A stretch of 64,000 nt of DNA, taken from the NCBI GenBank assembly GCA_963840425.1, contig CAWIYZ010000015.1:62001-126000 (forward strand). The letters are read 5' to 3'. The translations under genes and the position numbers were made by a program. How positions within the stretch are numbered: position 1 is the stretch's first letter; each line of letters opens with the position of its first letter. The notes beneath the pieces were generated by a model. That model saw only the letters and a program-made list of their open reading frames with translations. It was not told where the DNA came from and ran no database searches. This document shows, in pieces, positions 46,216-54,729 of this stretch. This DNA comes from CADEFX01 sp963840425 (GTDB taxonomy: Bacteria; Pseudomonadota; Alphaproteobacteria; Rhizobiales; Hyphomicrobiaceae).

Positions 46216-48045
46216 CTACTCCGCCGCCTCGCGGCCGAACTGGAGGCCGGCAAGGCGGGCATAGAGTCCATCCTTGCGCAGCAGGCTGGCGTGCGTGCCT
46301 TCCTCGACGATGTGGCCCTCGTCCATGACCAGGATGCGCCCTGCCTTCTGCACAGTGGCGAAGCGGTGGGCGATAACCAGCGTCGTGCGCCCCACCATCA
46401 GGCGCTCGAGCGCCCGCTGCACGGCGACCTCGCTCTCCGCATCGAGTGCGCTGGTGGCTTCATCGAGCAGCAGCACGGGCGCATCGCGCAGGATCGCGCG
46501 GGCGATGGCAATGCGCTGACGCTGGCCGCCGGACAGCGTGACGCCGCGCTCGCCGAGCACGGTGTCATAGCCCTGCGGCAGCTCGCGAATGAAAGCGTCG
46601 GCCTGCGCCGCCTCGGCTGCACGTCGCACGGCCTCCGGATTTGCGTCCGGCGCGCCGTAGCGGATGTTCTCGGCAACGGTGTCAGCAAACAGCGCCACGT
46701 CCTGCGGCACCAGGGCGAAGCGCCGGCGCACAGCCTCGACATCCGCCTCGCGGATCGGCACGCCGTCGAGCAGGATTTCACCGCGCACGGGATCGTAGAA
46801 ACGCAGCAGAAGATTGAAGAGCGTGGTCTTGCCGGCGCCTGACGGTCCGACGATGGCGACGGTCTCGCCGGGTGCGATGCTGAACGTCACACCGCGAAGG
46901 GCGCTGACCTCCGGGCGTGTCGCATACGTGAACGAGACATCGCGGAACTCGATGCGTCCGGTAGCCGGCGTGGGTAGCACCAGCGGATGCGCCGGCGAGA
47001 CGATCTCAGCGCGCGTGGCCAGCAGCTCGGCGAGCCTGTCGGCGGCGCCCGCGGCCTGGCTGACCTCGCCCCAGACTTCCGACAATTCAGCCATGGCGCC
47101 GGCTGCAAACAGCGCATAGAGCACGAACTGGCCGAGGCGTCCGCCGCTCATCTCGCCGCTGATCACCAGACCTGCGCCGAACCAGAGAATGCCGACCACG
47201 CTCGTGAAGACAAGGAATATGACGATCGCCGTCAGGCCCGCCCGCGCCCGCATCCGCGACAGCGCGGTGGAGAAAGCGTGCTCGACAGACCGCGCGAAAC
47301 GTTTGGACACCACGCGCTCGTGCGTGAAGGCCTGCATGGTGCGCACGGCAGAGAGGTTCTCGGCCGCATAGGCGGAGGCTTCAGCGAGGGCATCCTGTGC
47401 CTTGCGCGAGAGCCGGCGCACGACGCGGCCGTAAGCGATCAGTGGCAGGACAATGGCGGGAATGATGACGAGCACGAGCATGGACAGCTTCGGGCTCGTG
47501 ATGAACATCATGCTGAGCGCGCCCACGAACATGATGATGTTGCGTGCGGCCTGCGACAGCGCCGAGCCGGCCGCCGCCTTGATCTGGGTGGTGTCGGCGG
47601 TGAGCCGGCTCATCACTTCGCCCGAGCGCGTGTGCTCGTAGAACGCGGGGCCGAGTGTCGCCAGGTGGCTGAACACATCGGCGCGCACGCTGGCGACCAC
47701 GCGCTCGCCGAGCCAGTTGACGAAATAGAACCGTGCGGCACTGGCCACGGCCAGCAGCAGGCCGATCAGGATCAGCATGCCGAAATAGCGGTCGATGAGG
47801 ATGCCGTCGTGTGCCCCGAAGCCGAAGTCGATCATGCGGCGGACGGCGAGCGGTAGCGATAGCATGGCCAGCGCCGAGACGACGAGGGCCAGGCCCGCCA
47901 GGGCCAGCATCGCTGGATGCGCCAGGATGTAGGGCGCGAGCGTCAGCAGCGGGCGCAGCGAGCGCGTTTTTGGCGCATCGGCGGTGCCATAGGGTGGAAT
48001 ATCCGTTTCGGCAGCCGCTTTTCGCCTGGACCTCGATCGCGGCAC
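46216..48045 (-). CDS. ABC exporter, fused permease-ATPase
   Basis: 609 aa half-transporter, MsbA/LmrA-like type. Six membrane segments in residues 35-330 (ILAHPAMLALAGLALVVSALAML, NIIMFVGALSMMFI, LTAIVIFLVFTSVVGILWFGAGL), then the ATPase: Walker A IVGPSGAGKTTLFNLL, Q-loop ALVPQDVALFADTV, signature TLSGGQRQRIAIARA, Walker B VLLLDEATSALD, H-loop VIAHR. Works as a homodimer. Export of lipid or drug substrates is likely but not defined. Divergent from rpmE. Confidence 0.93.
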   Translation of the reverse strand: MPRSRSRRKAAAETDIPPYGTADAPKTRSLRPLLTLAPYILAHPAMLALAGLALVVSALAMLSLPLAVRRMIDFGFGAHDGILIDRYFGMLILIGLLLAVASAARFYFVNWLGERVVASVRADVFSHLATLGPAFYEHTRSGEVMSRLTADTTQIKAAAGSALSQAARNIIMFVGALSMMFITSPKLSMLVLVIIPAIVLPLIAYGRVVRRLSRKAQDALAEASAYAAENLSAVRTMQAFTHERVVSKRFARSVEHAFSTALSRMRARAGLTAIVIFLVFTSVVGILWFGAGLVISGEMSGGRLGQFVLYALFAAGAMAELSEVWGEVSQAAGAADRLAELLATRAEIVSPAHPLVLPTPATGRIEFRDVSFTYATRPEVSALRGVTFSIAPGETVAIVGPSGAGKTTLFNLLLRFYDPVRGEILLDGVPIREADVEAVRRRFALVPQDVALFADTVAENIRYGAPDANPEAVRRAAEAAQADAFIRELPQGYDTVLGERGVTLSGGQRQRIAIARAILRDAPVLLLDEATSALDAESEVAVQRALERLMVGRTTLVIAHRFATVQKAGRILVMDEGHIVEEGTHASLLRKDGLYARLAGLQFGREAAE

Positions 48046-48253
48046 TGACCAACCCTTCTCTGCGGTACCAACTTCGGCTCATGCTTGCCCCAAGATGTTG
48101 GGGCACTCAAGTGAGGCAAACCGCAGCGTTCGGCTGGGCACGGCCTTGAAACGGGGAGGGGCATCCAGTATAGGAGGGGCCCGACCAGATTAAGGCGGCG
48201 GCCACGGAGCGGCGCGAGGCTGCTGTGCGCAAGCCGAGCGGCGAGAGATCCCT

Positions 48254-48478
48254 ATGAAAAAGCAGGACGATTTCCATCCCGACTATCACATGATCAAGGT
48301 CTTGATGACCGACGGGACTGAGTTTCAGACCTACTCGACCTACGGCAAGGAGGGCGACACGCTCTCCCTCGACATCGACCCCAAGACGCATCCGGCCTGG
48401 ACCGGCGGCGGCCAGCATCTGGTCGATCGCGGCGGCCGCCTGTCGCGCTTCAAGAAGAAGTTCGAGGGGATGTTCTGA
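48254..48478 (+). CDS. rpmE: 50S ribosomal protein L31
   Basis: 74 aa. HPDYHMIKVLMTDGTEFQTYSTYGKEG and LDIDPKTHPAWTGGGQHLVDRGGRLSRFKKKFEG (in part) are family hallmarks. It lacks the zinc-binding Cys residues of the C+ form, which is normal in alphaproteobacteria. No further ribosomal gene nearby. Confidence 0.96.
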   Translation: MKKQDDFHPDYHMIKVLMTDGTEFQTYSTYGKEGDTLSLDIDPKTHPAWTGGGQHLVDRGGRLSRFKKKFEGMF

Positions 48479-48762
48479 AGTCTCGAGGGCTCTCCTACAC
48501 ATCGTTGAGCCTCGGTCTCCTCTCCATCGCGCTCCTTTTCGAAGCAACTCAGCATCCAGGATTTCCCCTCGGGCCTTTGATGCGCGGCGCAACCGCACGC
48601 ATTGACGTGAACCGACATCGCGACACGGCTGCCTTGCGCTCCGCTAGTCGTCGCTAAAGACTTTGTAATGCGTGGGCTCGCGATCGAGCCGCATGTGAAG
48701 GATTTTTCGACCTCCTTTTTCCGGGTGATGCGCTGCATCTTCTTTCGGAAAGGAGAACTCAG

Positions 48763-49548
48763 ATGACGTTTCAAGAACTTCTCAACCGGATTGCTGAGCA
48801 GTGCCAAAAGGACACTTCTGGTCCTGGGGAAATGGTAGTTCCATCGCCCGAACTGATCGCATTCAACGTACGATGCGTTAGGGTATTGCGGCAGCTGAAA
48901 GTCAGCAGCCTTGCCTCTATGGCCGATGTCTCCGTCTCGACAATCGAGCGCGTTGAGCGAGCCGAGAGGGTGAGTGCCGAAGCACTCGACAAGATCGCTG
49001 TCGCTCTCGGCCAGCAGCCCGGTTATTACACGGCTCCGCGTCGCCGCAAATCAAGTGAAGAAGCGACAGCAGAAATGATGGAAACCTACGGGCATGCGGT
49101 AGAGGTAGAAGTCAGACCTCTACGCACGCATTTGCAGGTGCGTGAGCTGGGGTGCTGCCATGCTTGCTTGATCCATAGGCCAGACCTAGGCCGGGAGTTC
49201 GATGAAGATATCGATGCTCTCAGGGAGTGGCTGGATCTCGCGTCATTCATCCTTGATGACTTCACTGACGGTGGTAGGGGCGGTGAAGGGAGACGACGTG
49301 AGTTATACAATTCGACCTTGCAAGCTGTCCGCGTTCTCGAGCGTCGCGGTGTTACTGTCCTAGCCGGAACGATGCTCGACCCCGAGGTGGGCATGTCTGA
49401 TTGGAAGGTGGCAGTTCTTTCGATTACGCCGAGGGCAATTGATCCAGGAGCCAGCAAGCGCCGTGTAATTTGGGTTGATCGGCGCCTGACGCAATTCGAC
49501 CAGGCGAAGTGGGATGCAGCTCTGAACGAAGACTTGGGCTGCGACTGA
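48763..49548 (+). CDS. HTH-domain regulator of unknown target
   Basis: 261 aa. A Cro/C1-like helix-turn-helix lies at residues 40-85 (LRQLKVSSLASMADVSVSTIERVERAERVS, EALDKIAVALG). The remaining 170 residues have no recognised domain, with two paired Cys in RELGCCHACLIH. GGAAAGGAG gives a strong ribosome site. The preceding 284-base gap has a small hairpin (48675-48690) followed by T-runs and nothing else. The gene reads like an accessory insertion between rpmE and rcdA. Horizontal origin is possible but base composition gives only mild support. Confidence 0.75.
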   Translation: MTFQELLNRIAEQCQKDTSGPGEMVVPSPELIAFNVRCVRVLRQLKVSSLASMADVSVSTIERVERAERVSAEALDKIAVALGQQPGYYTAPRRRKSSEEATAEMMETYGHAVEVEVRPLRTHLQVRELGCCHACLIHRPDLGREFDEDIDALREWLDLASFILDDFTDGGRGGEGRRRELYNSTLQAVRVLERRGVTVLAGTMLDPEVGMSDWKVAVLSITPRAIDPGASKRRVIWVDRRLTQFDQAKWDAALNEDLGCD

Positions 49549-49593
49549 TCCTCATGAGCACACGGCCAGCCCGCCTGTCCCCGATTCTTGGCT

Positions 49594-50127
49594 CTAATGC
49601 CGCGCGGGGGTGCCGAAGGCCTGCTCGAGCCGGTGCATTTGCAGATGCACCACGTTGCTGCCGGCTTTGGCTGCCGCAGGTTCCGTGCCGACATCGAGCG
49701 CCTTGTCGAGGCGCACGATGCGGTCGTTCAGGACAAAGCTTTCCTCAATGAGAGACCGTAGCGTCTGCGGCAGCTCGGCGAAGCCTTTGACGTGGGAGGG
49801 TCGTCCGATGGTGCCGAGCTTGATGCAGCGGCGCTTGACGCGCGCTTCATCGGCGGAGATCTCGCCTTCCTTCAGCGAGCGGCGGACCAGAAGCCAAGCC
49901 GCGATCTCGAGCAGCCGGGTGGTGAGGCGCATGCTCTCGGTTGCATAGACGACGCCAAGTCCGGCGCTAAGGGTCTTGGCTTCCTTGCGTCCGGCGCCAT
50001 CGAGATAGGCGGCCGTCCGCTCAACCAGGGCCATGCCGTCCTTGAAGACCTGGTCGAAATGGCTCGACGTGGCGAGGTGATCGCCGAATAGCACCGTCAC
50101 GCCGCTCTTGAATGAGACCACGCTCAC
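49594..50127 (-). CDS. rcdA: RcdA-like (DUF1465) regulator of CtrA degradation
   Basis: 177 aa from a GTG at 50127, just after GGGGGGTG. All-helical: ALVERTAAYLDGAGRKEAKTL, VVYATESMRLTTRLLEIAAWLLVRRSLKEGE, SFVLNDRIVRLDKAL. In Caulobacter RcdA is an adaptor that helps ClpXP degrade the cell-cycle regulator CtrA, and the family is confined to alphaproteobacteria. The same task is likely here. Confidence 0.85.
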   Translation of the reverse strand: MSVVSFKSGVTVLFGDHLATSSHFDQVFKDGMALVERTAAYLDGAGRKEAKTLSAGLGVVYATESMRLTTRLLEIAAWLLVRRSLKEGEISADEARVKRRCIKLGTIGRPSHVKGFAELPQTLRSLIEESFVLNDRIVRLDKALDVGTEPAAAKAGSNVVHLQMHRLEQAFGTPARH

Positions 50128-50256
50128 GCAACACCCCCCAACTTGATGACACAACAAGACACAGTCGCACATCGCCCCCTAACCATACCGCGGTGGCAGG
50201 GTCGCAGGCGCAGGTTAAGAAACGTGCCTCAAATTAAGCCGTTTTTGAGGGCGGAG

Positions 50257-50380
50257 CAAAAAAAATGAGCCGCTGAATGCAGCGGCTCAGAAGTCAACAG
50301 GGAGGCGTCAAACAGAGTGGACAGGAGCCACTCAAGATCCAGAACACTGGATGGGCTCAATCTAGCGTGCGGAAGTAAAC
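50257..50380 (-). ncRNA. Candidate trans-acting small RNA
   Basis: On the minus strand the 380-bp gap before rcdA holds three stem-loops. They are ATCCAG/CTGGAT with a four-base loop (50337-50352), GAGTGG/CCACTC with loop CTCCTGT (50315-50333), and a perfect 10-bp stem TGAGCCGCTG/CAGCGGCTCA (50266-50289) followed by eight T residues. Between the second and third is a single-stranded GCCTCCCTG (50298-50306). CCUCC-type anti-Shine-Dalgarno motifs in loops or linkers plus a U-tailed terminator are the plan of alphaproteobacterial riboregulators. The nearest upstream minus-strand gene ends 219 bases before the terminator. The 5' end is uncertain. Confidence 0.6.
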
Positions 50381-50507
50381 AGGCGCTTAACGCGCGTATG
50401 TTTTCGCAAACGATGCTTTTAATATCTGCCACGTGGCGCAAATATCGTATGCAGCCGCCCGCTGAAGGCTAGCGGCAAGGGATGGGCAATGTTTGTGTAA
50501 CGGCCTC

Positions 50508-50696
50508 TTAGGTCTTGAAAAGCTGGGCAGCAGCAGCCTCGTGCGCCTTCTTGACCGCAAGCTCGGCCTCAACGCGACTGATCTCCGTCCTGAGCGCCTC
50601 GATGCGCGCCTGCAACTCGGCGACGGAGAAGGTCTCGAGAGACTCGCCCAGTGTTGCGGTCTTGGGCGGCTTCGGTTTCAGGTCGTCCCAATCCAT
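50508..50696 (-). CDS. DUF1192 small protein
   Basis: 62 aa: MDWDDLKPKPPKTATLGESL followed by a coiled-coil helix (SVAELQARIEALRTEISRVEAELAVKKA in part). Matches the DUF1192 family of alphaproteobacteria in length and both signatures. Function unknown. The coiled coil suggests a dimer or adaptor. Half of a B repeat lies 13 bases upstream of the ATG. Confidence 0.85.
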   Translation of the reverse strand: MDWDDLKPKPPKTATLGESLETFSVAELQARIEALRTEISRVEAELAVKKAHEAAAAQLFKT

Positions 50697-50709
50697 GGCT
50701 CGGCTCCCG

Positions 50710-50729
50710 CTAGTGTCCCGATCGCGAAG
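50710..50729. repeat. Half copy of palindromic repeat B
   Basis: CTAGTGTCCCGATCGCGAAG matches the left arm of repeat B exactly, with no right arm after it. A solitary remnant at the edge of the DUF1192 gene. Confidence 0.8.
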
Positions 50730-50771
50730 TGACGGCCGACGGGGCTAAAGATTGCCATGAACACCGGCGGA

Positions 50772-51641
50772 TTACCAAGCCAGTGCGACCTGCGCGGCGA
50801 CCGGGGGATGGGGATCGTCTGCGAACAGCTCGCTCAGCAAGGCATCGTCGAATGTGCGGCCGTGCGGGACATGCAGCGCGCTGGCGATGAACACGCTGCG
50901 CAAGCCGGCGTCGCGCGCGCCTTTGATGTCGGTCTTGAGGCCATCGCCGATGGCGAGAATGCGATCCTTGGGAACGGGCTGTCCGCGGACCTTGGCAAAG
51001 ATGTCGAAGGCGCGGGCATAGATCGGCGCATGCGGCTTGCCGGCATAGACAACACGGCCGCCGAGCTGCTCGTAGAGCTGGGCGATGCCGCCGGCGCAGT
51101 AGACGAGACGCTCGCCGCGTTCCACGACGATATCGGGGTTGGCGCAGATCATGGGCAGATCGCGCGCGCGAAAATCTTCGAGCATGCCGCGGTAGGTCTC
51201 GGGCGTCTCAGTGTCGTCATCGAACAGGCCGGAGCAGACCACGGCCTCTGCATCCTGCGCTGCGGCGAGAGTGATATCGAGGCCCGCGAAAATGCCGACA
51301 TCGCGCTCGGGACCCAAGTGAAAGACTGACCGCCCGATCCAGGGGGCGATCAGTTCGCGCGTCACATCGCCTGACGTGACGATGGCGTCCCAGGCTGTGC
51401 GCGGTACGCCGAGGCGATCCAGCATCTCGGCGACCGCAGCTTCGGGACGCGGGGCGTTGGTGACCAGGACAACGCTGCCGCCGGCATCACGGAACCGCCG
51501 GCAGGCGTCCGTTGCGGCAGGGAAAGCAGTGCGGCCGTTGTGGATCACGCCCCAGACGTCGGACAGCCAGCCGTCCGCCATTGGAACCAGCGGCTGGATC
51601 GACGGGAGGATGGGGATAGAAGAGAGCGGCGGGCGGATCAT
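50772..51641 (-). CDS. HAD-superfamily subclass IIA hydrolase (TIGR01459 type)
   Basis: 289 aa from the ATG at 51641. SDVWGVIHNGRTAFP replaces DxDG-type motif I (Asp-x-Trp-Gly-Val), motif II Thr in VVLVTNAPRP, Lys in VVYAGKPHAPIY and motif III/IV in ILAIGDGLKTDIKGARDAG. Same layout as the NagD/phosphoglycolate-phosphatase branch. The substrate is unknown, since this alphaproteobacterial family is uncharacterised. Confidence 0.88.
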   Translation of the reverse strand: MIRPPLSSIPILPSIQPLVPMADGWLSDVWGVIHNGRTAFPAATDACRRFRDAGGSVVLVTNAPRPEAAVAEMLDRLGVPRTAWDAIVTSGDVTRELIAPWIGRSVFHLGPERDVGIFAGLDITLAAAQDAEAVVCSGLFDDDTETPETYRGMLEDFRARDLPMICANPDIVVERGERLVYCAGGIAQLYEQLGGRVVYAGKPHAPIYARAFDIFAKVRGQPVPKDRILAIGDGLKTDIKGARDAGLRSVFIASALHVPHGRTFDDALLSELFADDPHPPVAAQVALAW

Positions 51642-51672
51642 CCGCTCCACTCTATAAGGAGAGAAGGATTTA

Positions 51673-51710
51673 CGCTCAAGATGGATCGCACGGGCGGTCC
51701 ATCTTGAGCG
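51673..51710 (-). terminator. Terminator hairpin after the EAL-like gene
   Basis: CGCTCAAGATGGA (51673-51685) and TCCATCTTGAGCG (51698-51710) form a perfect 13-bp stem with a 12-base loop, between the EAL-like stop and the HAD start on the same strand. Confidence 0.7.
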
Positions 51711-51740
51711 ATCCTGCTCTGGCCGCCGCGGCAACTCCGA

Positions 51741-53528
51741 TCAAGCGGCCGCTTCGCGCGGCCCCTTGAGATCGATCTTCACCGGCCGCGGTACGCCGAA
51801 GAATGTCCCCTGGCCGTAGAGGACGCCGAGACCTCCGATCTGCGTCAGCGTTGCATCGTCGTCGATGTGGCCCACGATCAGGTCGAGACCGGCATCACCC
51901 AGACGGCGGCAGACCTGCAATGCGGACACAGCACCGTCGTGCGCCTGCATGCCGGCGAGAAGCACACCGGCGTCGATCTTGGCGAAGTGGAACCCGCGCT
52001 CCCTGAGAATGGCGAAGTCCATGGCCAGATCAGCCAGACGCTCGAGGCCGAACCGGAGGCCGTTCTCTTTCAGAGTCGCCAGTGTTTCCCAGTGAGGCTT
52101 GGTAAAGGAACGGAGCTCGCTCTGGCTGAATGACAGTACGAGCTGGCGCACGATGTCCGGCTGGTGCTTGAGAACATTGGCGCAGGCATCGAGGAAGTTG
52201 TCGTCCACGAGGGACTCGGCGGCCAGACTGACGAACAGCGACGCGCTCAAGCCGCGTTTGCTCAAGGGTTCCGCAATGCGTGTAACGCGCGTCAGCTTGG
52301 ACGCATCGAGGCGACCACGCAGGCCGCCGCCAGCCTGGATGAGCGCGTAGTCGTCAATGGCTACGGGTTCACCTCCGCCGATCTTGATGCGAACGGAGAT
52401 CTCGAAGTGGCGCGTCTTGCGATCTTCCAGGCTCAGGATGGAGTCGAGGTAGACCTCCAGGGCTTCGCTGGTCAGCGCTTCGGCGATCGACAGTGTCCCG
52501 GCATGGGATGCTGCGGCTGCGGACATCGGTTCCTGACGCGGGGCGCTCTGTCCAGCCTGCGCCGCGCGCATGGCACCGCCTGCCGCCTTGAGCGCCTCGA
52601 CGGAGCGGGCGATCGCCTGCTCCGTGCCGGCCTGCGCCTCGGACATGCCAGCCGCGACTTCGGGCGCTGGGTCTGCTGGTGCTTTCAGCTGCTTGGCGAG
52701 TTGCTCGATGATGGCTTGCATCGACCTGAGCTCGGCCGTTCTGGCATCCGCAGTCGTTGCGCTGGAACCGTGAGCTGGCTGGTCCACCTGCATGTGTGGG
52801 CGAGCAGTCGTATTGGGCTGCGCGAGCGGCGAGAGGCCGTCCAGTGACGGTTCGATGCCGCGCGCAAAACGTGCGGGTGCGGCGGGTGCGTCTTTCCTTG
52901 CGGCCGCCGCCGGCGGCTGCTCCATCGGCGGGAAGACAGCCGGTCTGGGACCTGAGGCCAATGGCTCCTGGCGTACGCCAGGGCGCAGGTTCCATCCCGT
53001 CATCTCGGGCGGAAGGCGACGCTCCTCCGTGCGGACCTCGGGCAGGGGGCGCGGCGGTTGGATATCGGGAGACCCGCGCAGTCCGTCCAGCAACGGGCTG
53101 TGCCGCGGCTCGGATAGACCCTGACGGGCGGCGGATGCATGCGCCGATGGAGGCAGTGGTGGCGGCTTAGGCCGCTCCGACGCTTCCTCGTGCGTGGTTG
53201 CGCGCGGCTGCCGCGGCGGTGAGACCGACGCCGACACGCGCCTCACGTCCAGAGGGGCCTTCTCCTCGGGAGCGGAACTGGAGGTGGTCCCAGTAAGCGC
53301 GCGGTGGGCGCGGCGGACAGCAAGGTGCATGACCAGCAGCGCCGTCCACACGGCGAGGGCCGTCATGAGTGCGGTCTGCCCGGTCATGTTGAATTGCAGA
53401 TGCAGCCCTAATCCGAGCGCAAGGACGACGACTGTCATTGCGCACAGGACGAAAGCGTCGCGCGTTCCGGAACGCGCGGACCGCCTCGCTCGGCGCGGGG
53501 CAGCGACGGAGGGTGCTGATTGGCGCAT
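51741..53528 (-). CDS. Membrane protein with a degenerate EAL domain
   Basis: 595 aa from the ATG at 53528. Two N-terminal membrane segments (AFVLCAMTVVVLALGLGLHL, ALMTALAVWTALLVMHLAV), a Pro/Ala/Arg-rich linker of about 230 residues, a short helix, then an EAL-like domain (EALEVYLDSILSLEDRKTRHFE, SVRIKIGGGEPVAI, FGLERLADLAMDFAILRERGFHFAKIDAGVL). The ExL motif and the metal-binding Glu/Asp residues of active c-di-GMP phosphodiesterases are not apparent, so it is more likely a c-di-GMP or protein-binding module. Confidence 0.75.
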   Translation of the reverse strand: MRQSAPSVAAPRRARRSARSGTRDAFVLCAMTVVVLALGLGLHLQFNMTGQTALMTALAVWTALLVMHLAVRRAHRALTGTTSSSAPEEKAPLDVRRVSASVSPPRQPRATTHEEASERPKPPPLPPSAHASAARQGLSEPRHSPLLDGLRGSPDIQPPRPLPEVRTEERRLPPEMTGWNLRPGVRQEPLASGPRPAVFPPMEQPPAAAARKDAPAAPARFARGIEPSLDGLSPLAQPNTTARPHMQVDQPAHGSSATTADARTAELRSMQAIIEQLAKQLKAPADPAPEVAAGMSEAQAGTEQAIARSVEALKAAGGAMRAAQAGQSAPRQEPMSAAAASHAGTLSIAEALTSEALEVYLDSILSLEDRKTRHFEISVRIKIGGGEPVAIDDYALIQAGGGLRGRLDASKLTRVTRIAEPLSKRGLSASLFVSLAAESLVDDNFLDACANVLKHQPDIVRQLVLSFSQSELRSFTKPHWETLATLKENGLRFGLERLADLAMDFAILRERGFHFAKIDAGVLLAGMQAHDGAVSALQVCRRLGDAGLDLIVGHIDDDATLTQIGGLGVLYGQGTFFGVPRPVKIDLKGPREAAA

Positions 53529-53673
53529 GTGCCTCAAAGGCCTGAGTTGATTCGTTCTAATATCGAGCCTTCCAGGCCTCTGTCGGCAGCGCAACGCGCG
53601 GAGCCCGGGAATCACCAGGATTTCCACCGCCGGTGGCCGGATTCCAAAGCCACCCGAAACCGAGCGGCCACGG

Positions 53674-54621
53674 TCATGCGGCGTCACGCAGGGTGATGAG
53701 CGCCGCGGGCCGCGCATCGAATGGTGAAAAGCAGACCGCGACGGCGTGACGAACGCCGTCCTCGCCGGCGGGTTGCGGCGATTTCACATGGGCGTCGAGC
53801 GCCGACCGCAGCGATTTCCAGCCGAGCGCGGCGCAGGTGTTGTCTTGTTCGAGCGTTTTGCCGACCGCCATCCAGCACCACACTGCCCCGGCGTCGTCGG
53901 CCGCGAGCTGGATCGCGGATGCGCCTTTGCGGTGCGCGCGAACGAGCAGGTCGGACAGTATGTCATTGGCGGCGGCGTCGGAAGCGCGGGTGTTGGCCGT
54001 GCGCGATGACCTGGCGGCGATGTTCAACCCCTCCACCAGCACGGCGCCGATGAGCACGAGGAAGGGCAGCGCCAGCATCTTGGCGGTGGGATGCCGGTTG
54101 ACGAAATCGGATACGGGTCCGACCGCCACCACCATGACCACCATCGAGGCGATGACGGCGGAGATCATGATGCCGATGTCGTTGGTGAGGCCGACGGCGG
54201 TGATAATGGAATCGAGCGAGAAGACGAGATCGATGGCGACGATCTGGGCAATCACCATGCCGAACGTGGCGCTGCCGGCGCGGCGCTGCTCGTGCCGCCC
54301 TTCCACCATGTGGTGAATCTCGAGCGTTGCCTTGGCAATCAGAAACAGGCCGCCCAAGAGGAGCACGATGTCACGGCCGGACAGCTCCTCGCCGAAGACT
54401 GAAATAAGCGGCTCGGTCAGCCGCATGATGGCCGTCAGCGCTAGAAGCAATGCGATCCGCATGATGAGGGCGAGCGCGAGGCCGATATAGCGGGCTCTCG
54501 CCTTGAGGGGCCGCGGCAGGCGGTCAGCCAGGATCGAGATGAAGATGAGATTGTCGATGCCAAGCACCACCTCCATGGCGAACAGCGTGAGGAACGCGAT
54601 CCAGCCGTCGGCTGTGAGCAT
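53674..54621 (-). CDS. TerC-family membrane protein with extra C-terminal domain
   Basis: 315 aa. Residues 1-205 are a TerC/Alx-type transporter domain with seven hydrophobic segments: AMEVVLGIDNLIFISILADRL carries the conserved acidic residues and is echoed in IVAIDLVFSLDSIITAVGLTNDIG. The remaining 110 residues are soluble (NDILSDLLVRAHRKGASAIQLAADDAGAVWCWM, in part). That extension is not normal for the family and faintly resembles the N-terminal region of GspE/PilB-type ATPases (GASDIHxEP). TerC proteins are linked to metal-ion (Mn2+) efflux. Confidence 0.85.
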   Translation of the reverse strand: MLTADGWIAFLTLFAMEVVLGIDNLIFISILADRLPRPLKARARYIGLALALIMRIALLLALTAIMRLTEPLISVFGEELSGRDIVLLLGGLFLIAKATLEIHHMVEGRHEQRRAGSATFGMVIAQIVAIDLVFSLDSIITAVGLTNDIGIMISAVIASMVVMVVAVGPVSDFVNRHPTAKMLALPFLVLIGAVLVEGLNIAARSSRTANTRASDAAANDILSDLLVRAHRKGASAIQLAADDAGAVWCWMAVGKTLEQDNTCAALGWKSLRSALDAHVKSPQPAGEDGVRHAVAVCFSPFDARPAALITLRDAA

Positions 54622-54729
54622 CCACTCCAGTATCAGAATTCTCCCGCGAACATTGGCTGCCGATGGCGCGCGACGTGTCTGTGCTGCTCATAGAGCAGGA
54701 TTGACTGGGAAGGAATTGCGGGCGCGCGC

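Noticed and set aside
50229..50441. 70-codon minus-strand frame
   Set aside because: It covers the candidate small RNA and terminator, has no ribosome site and a low-complexity reading.
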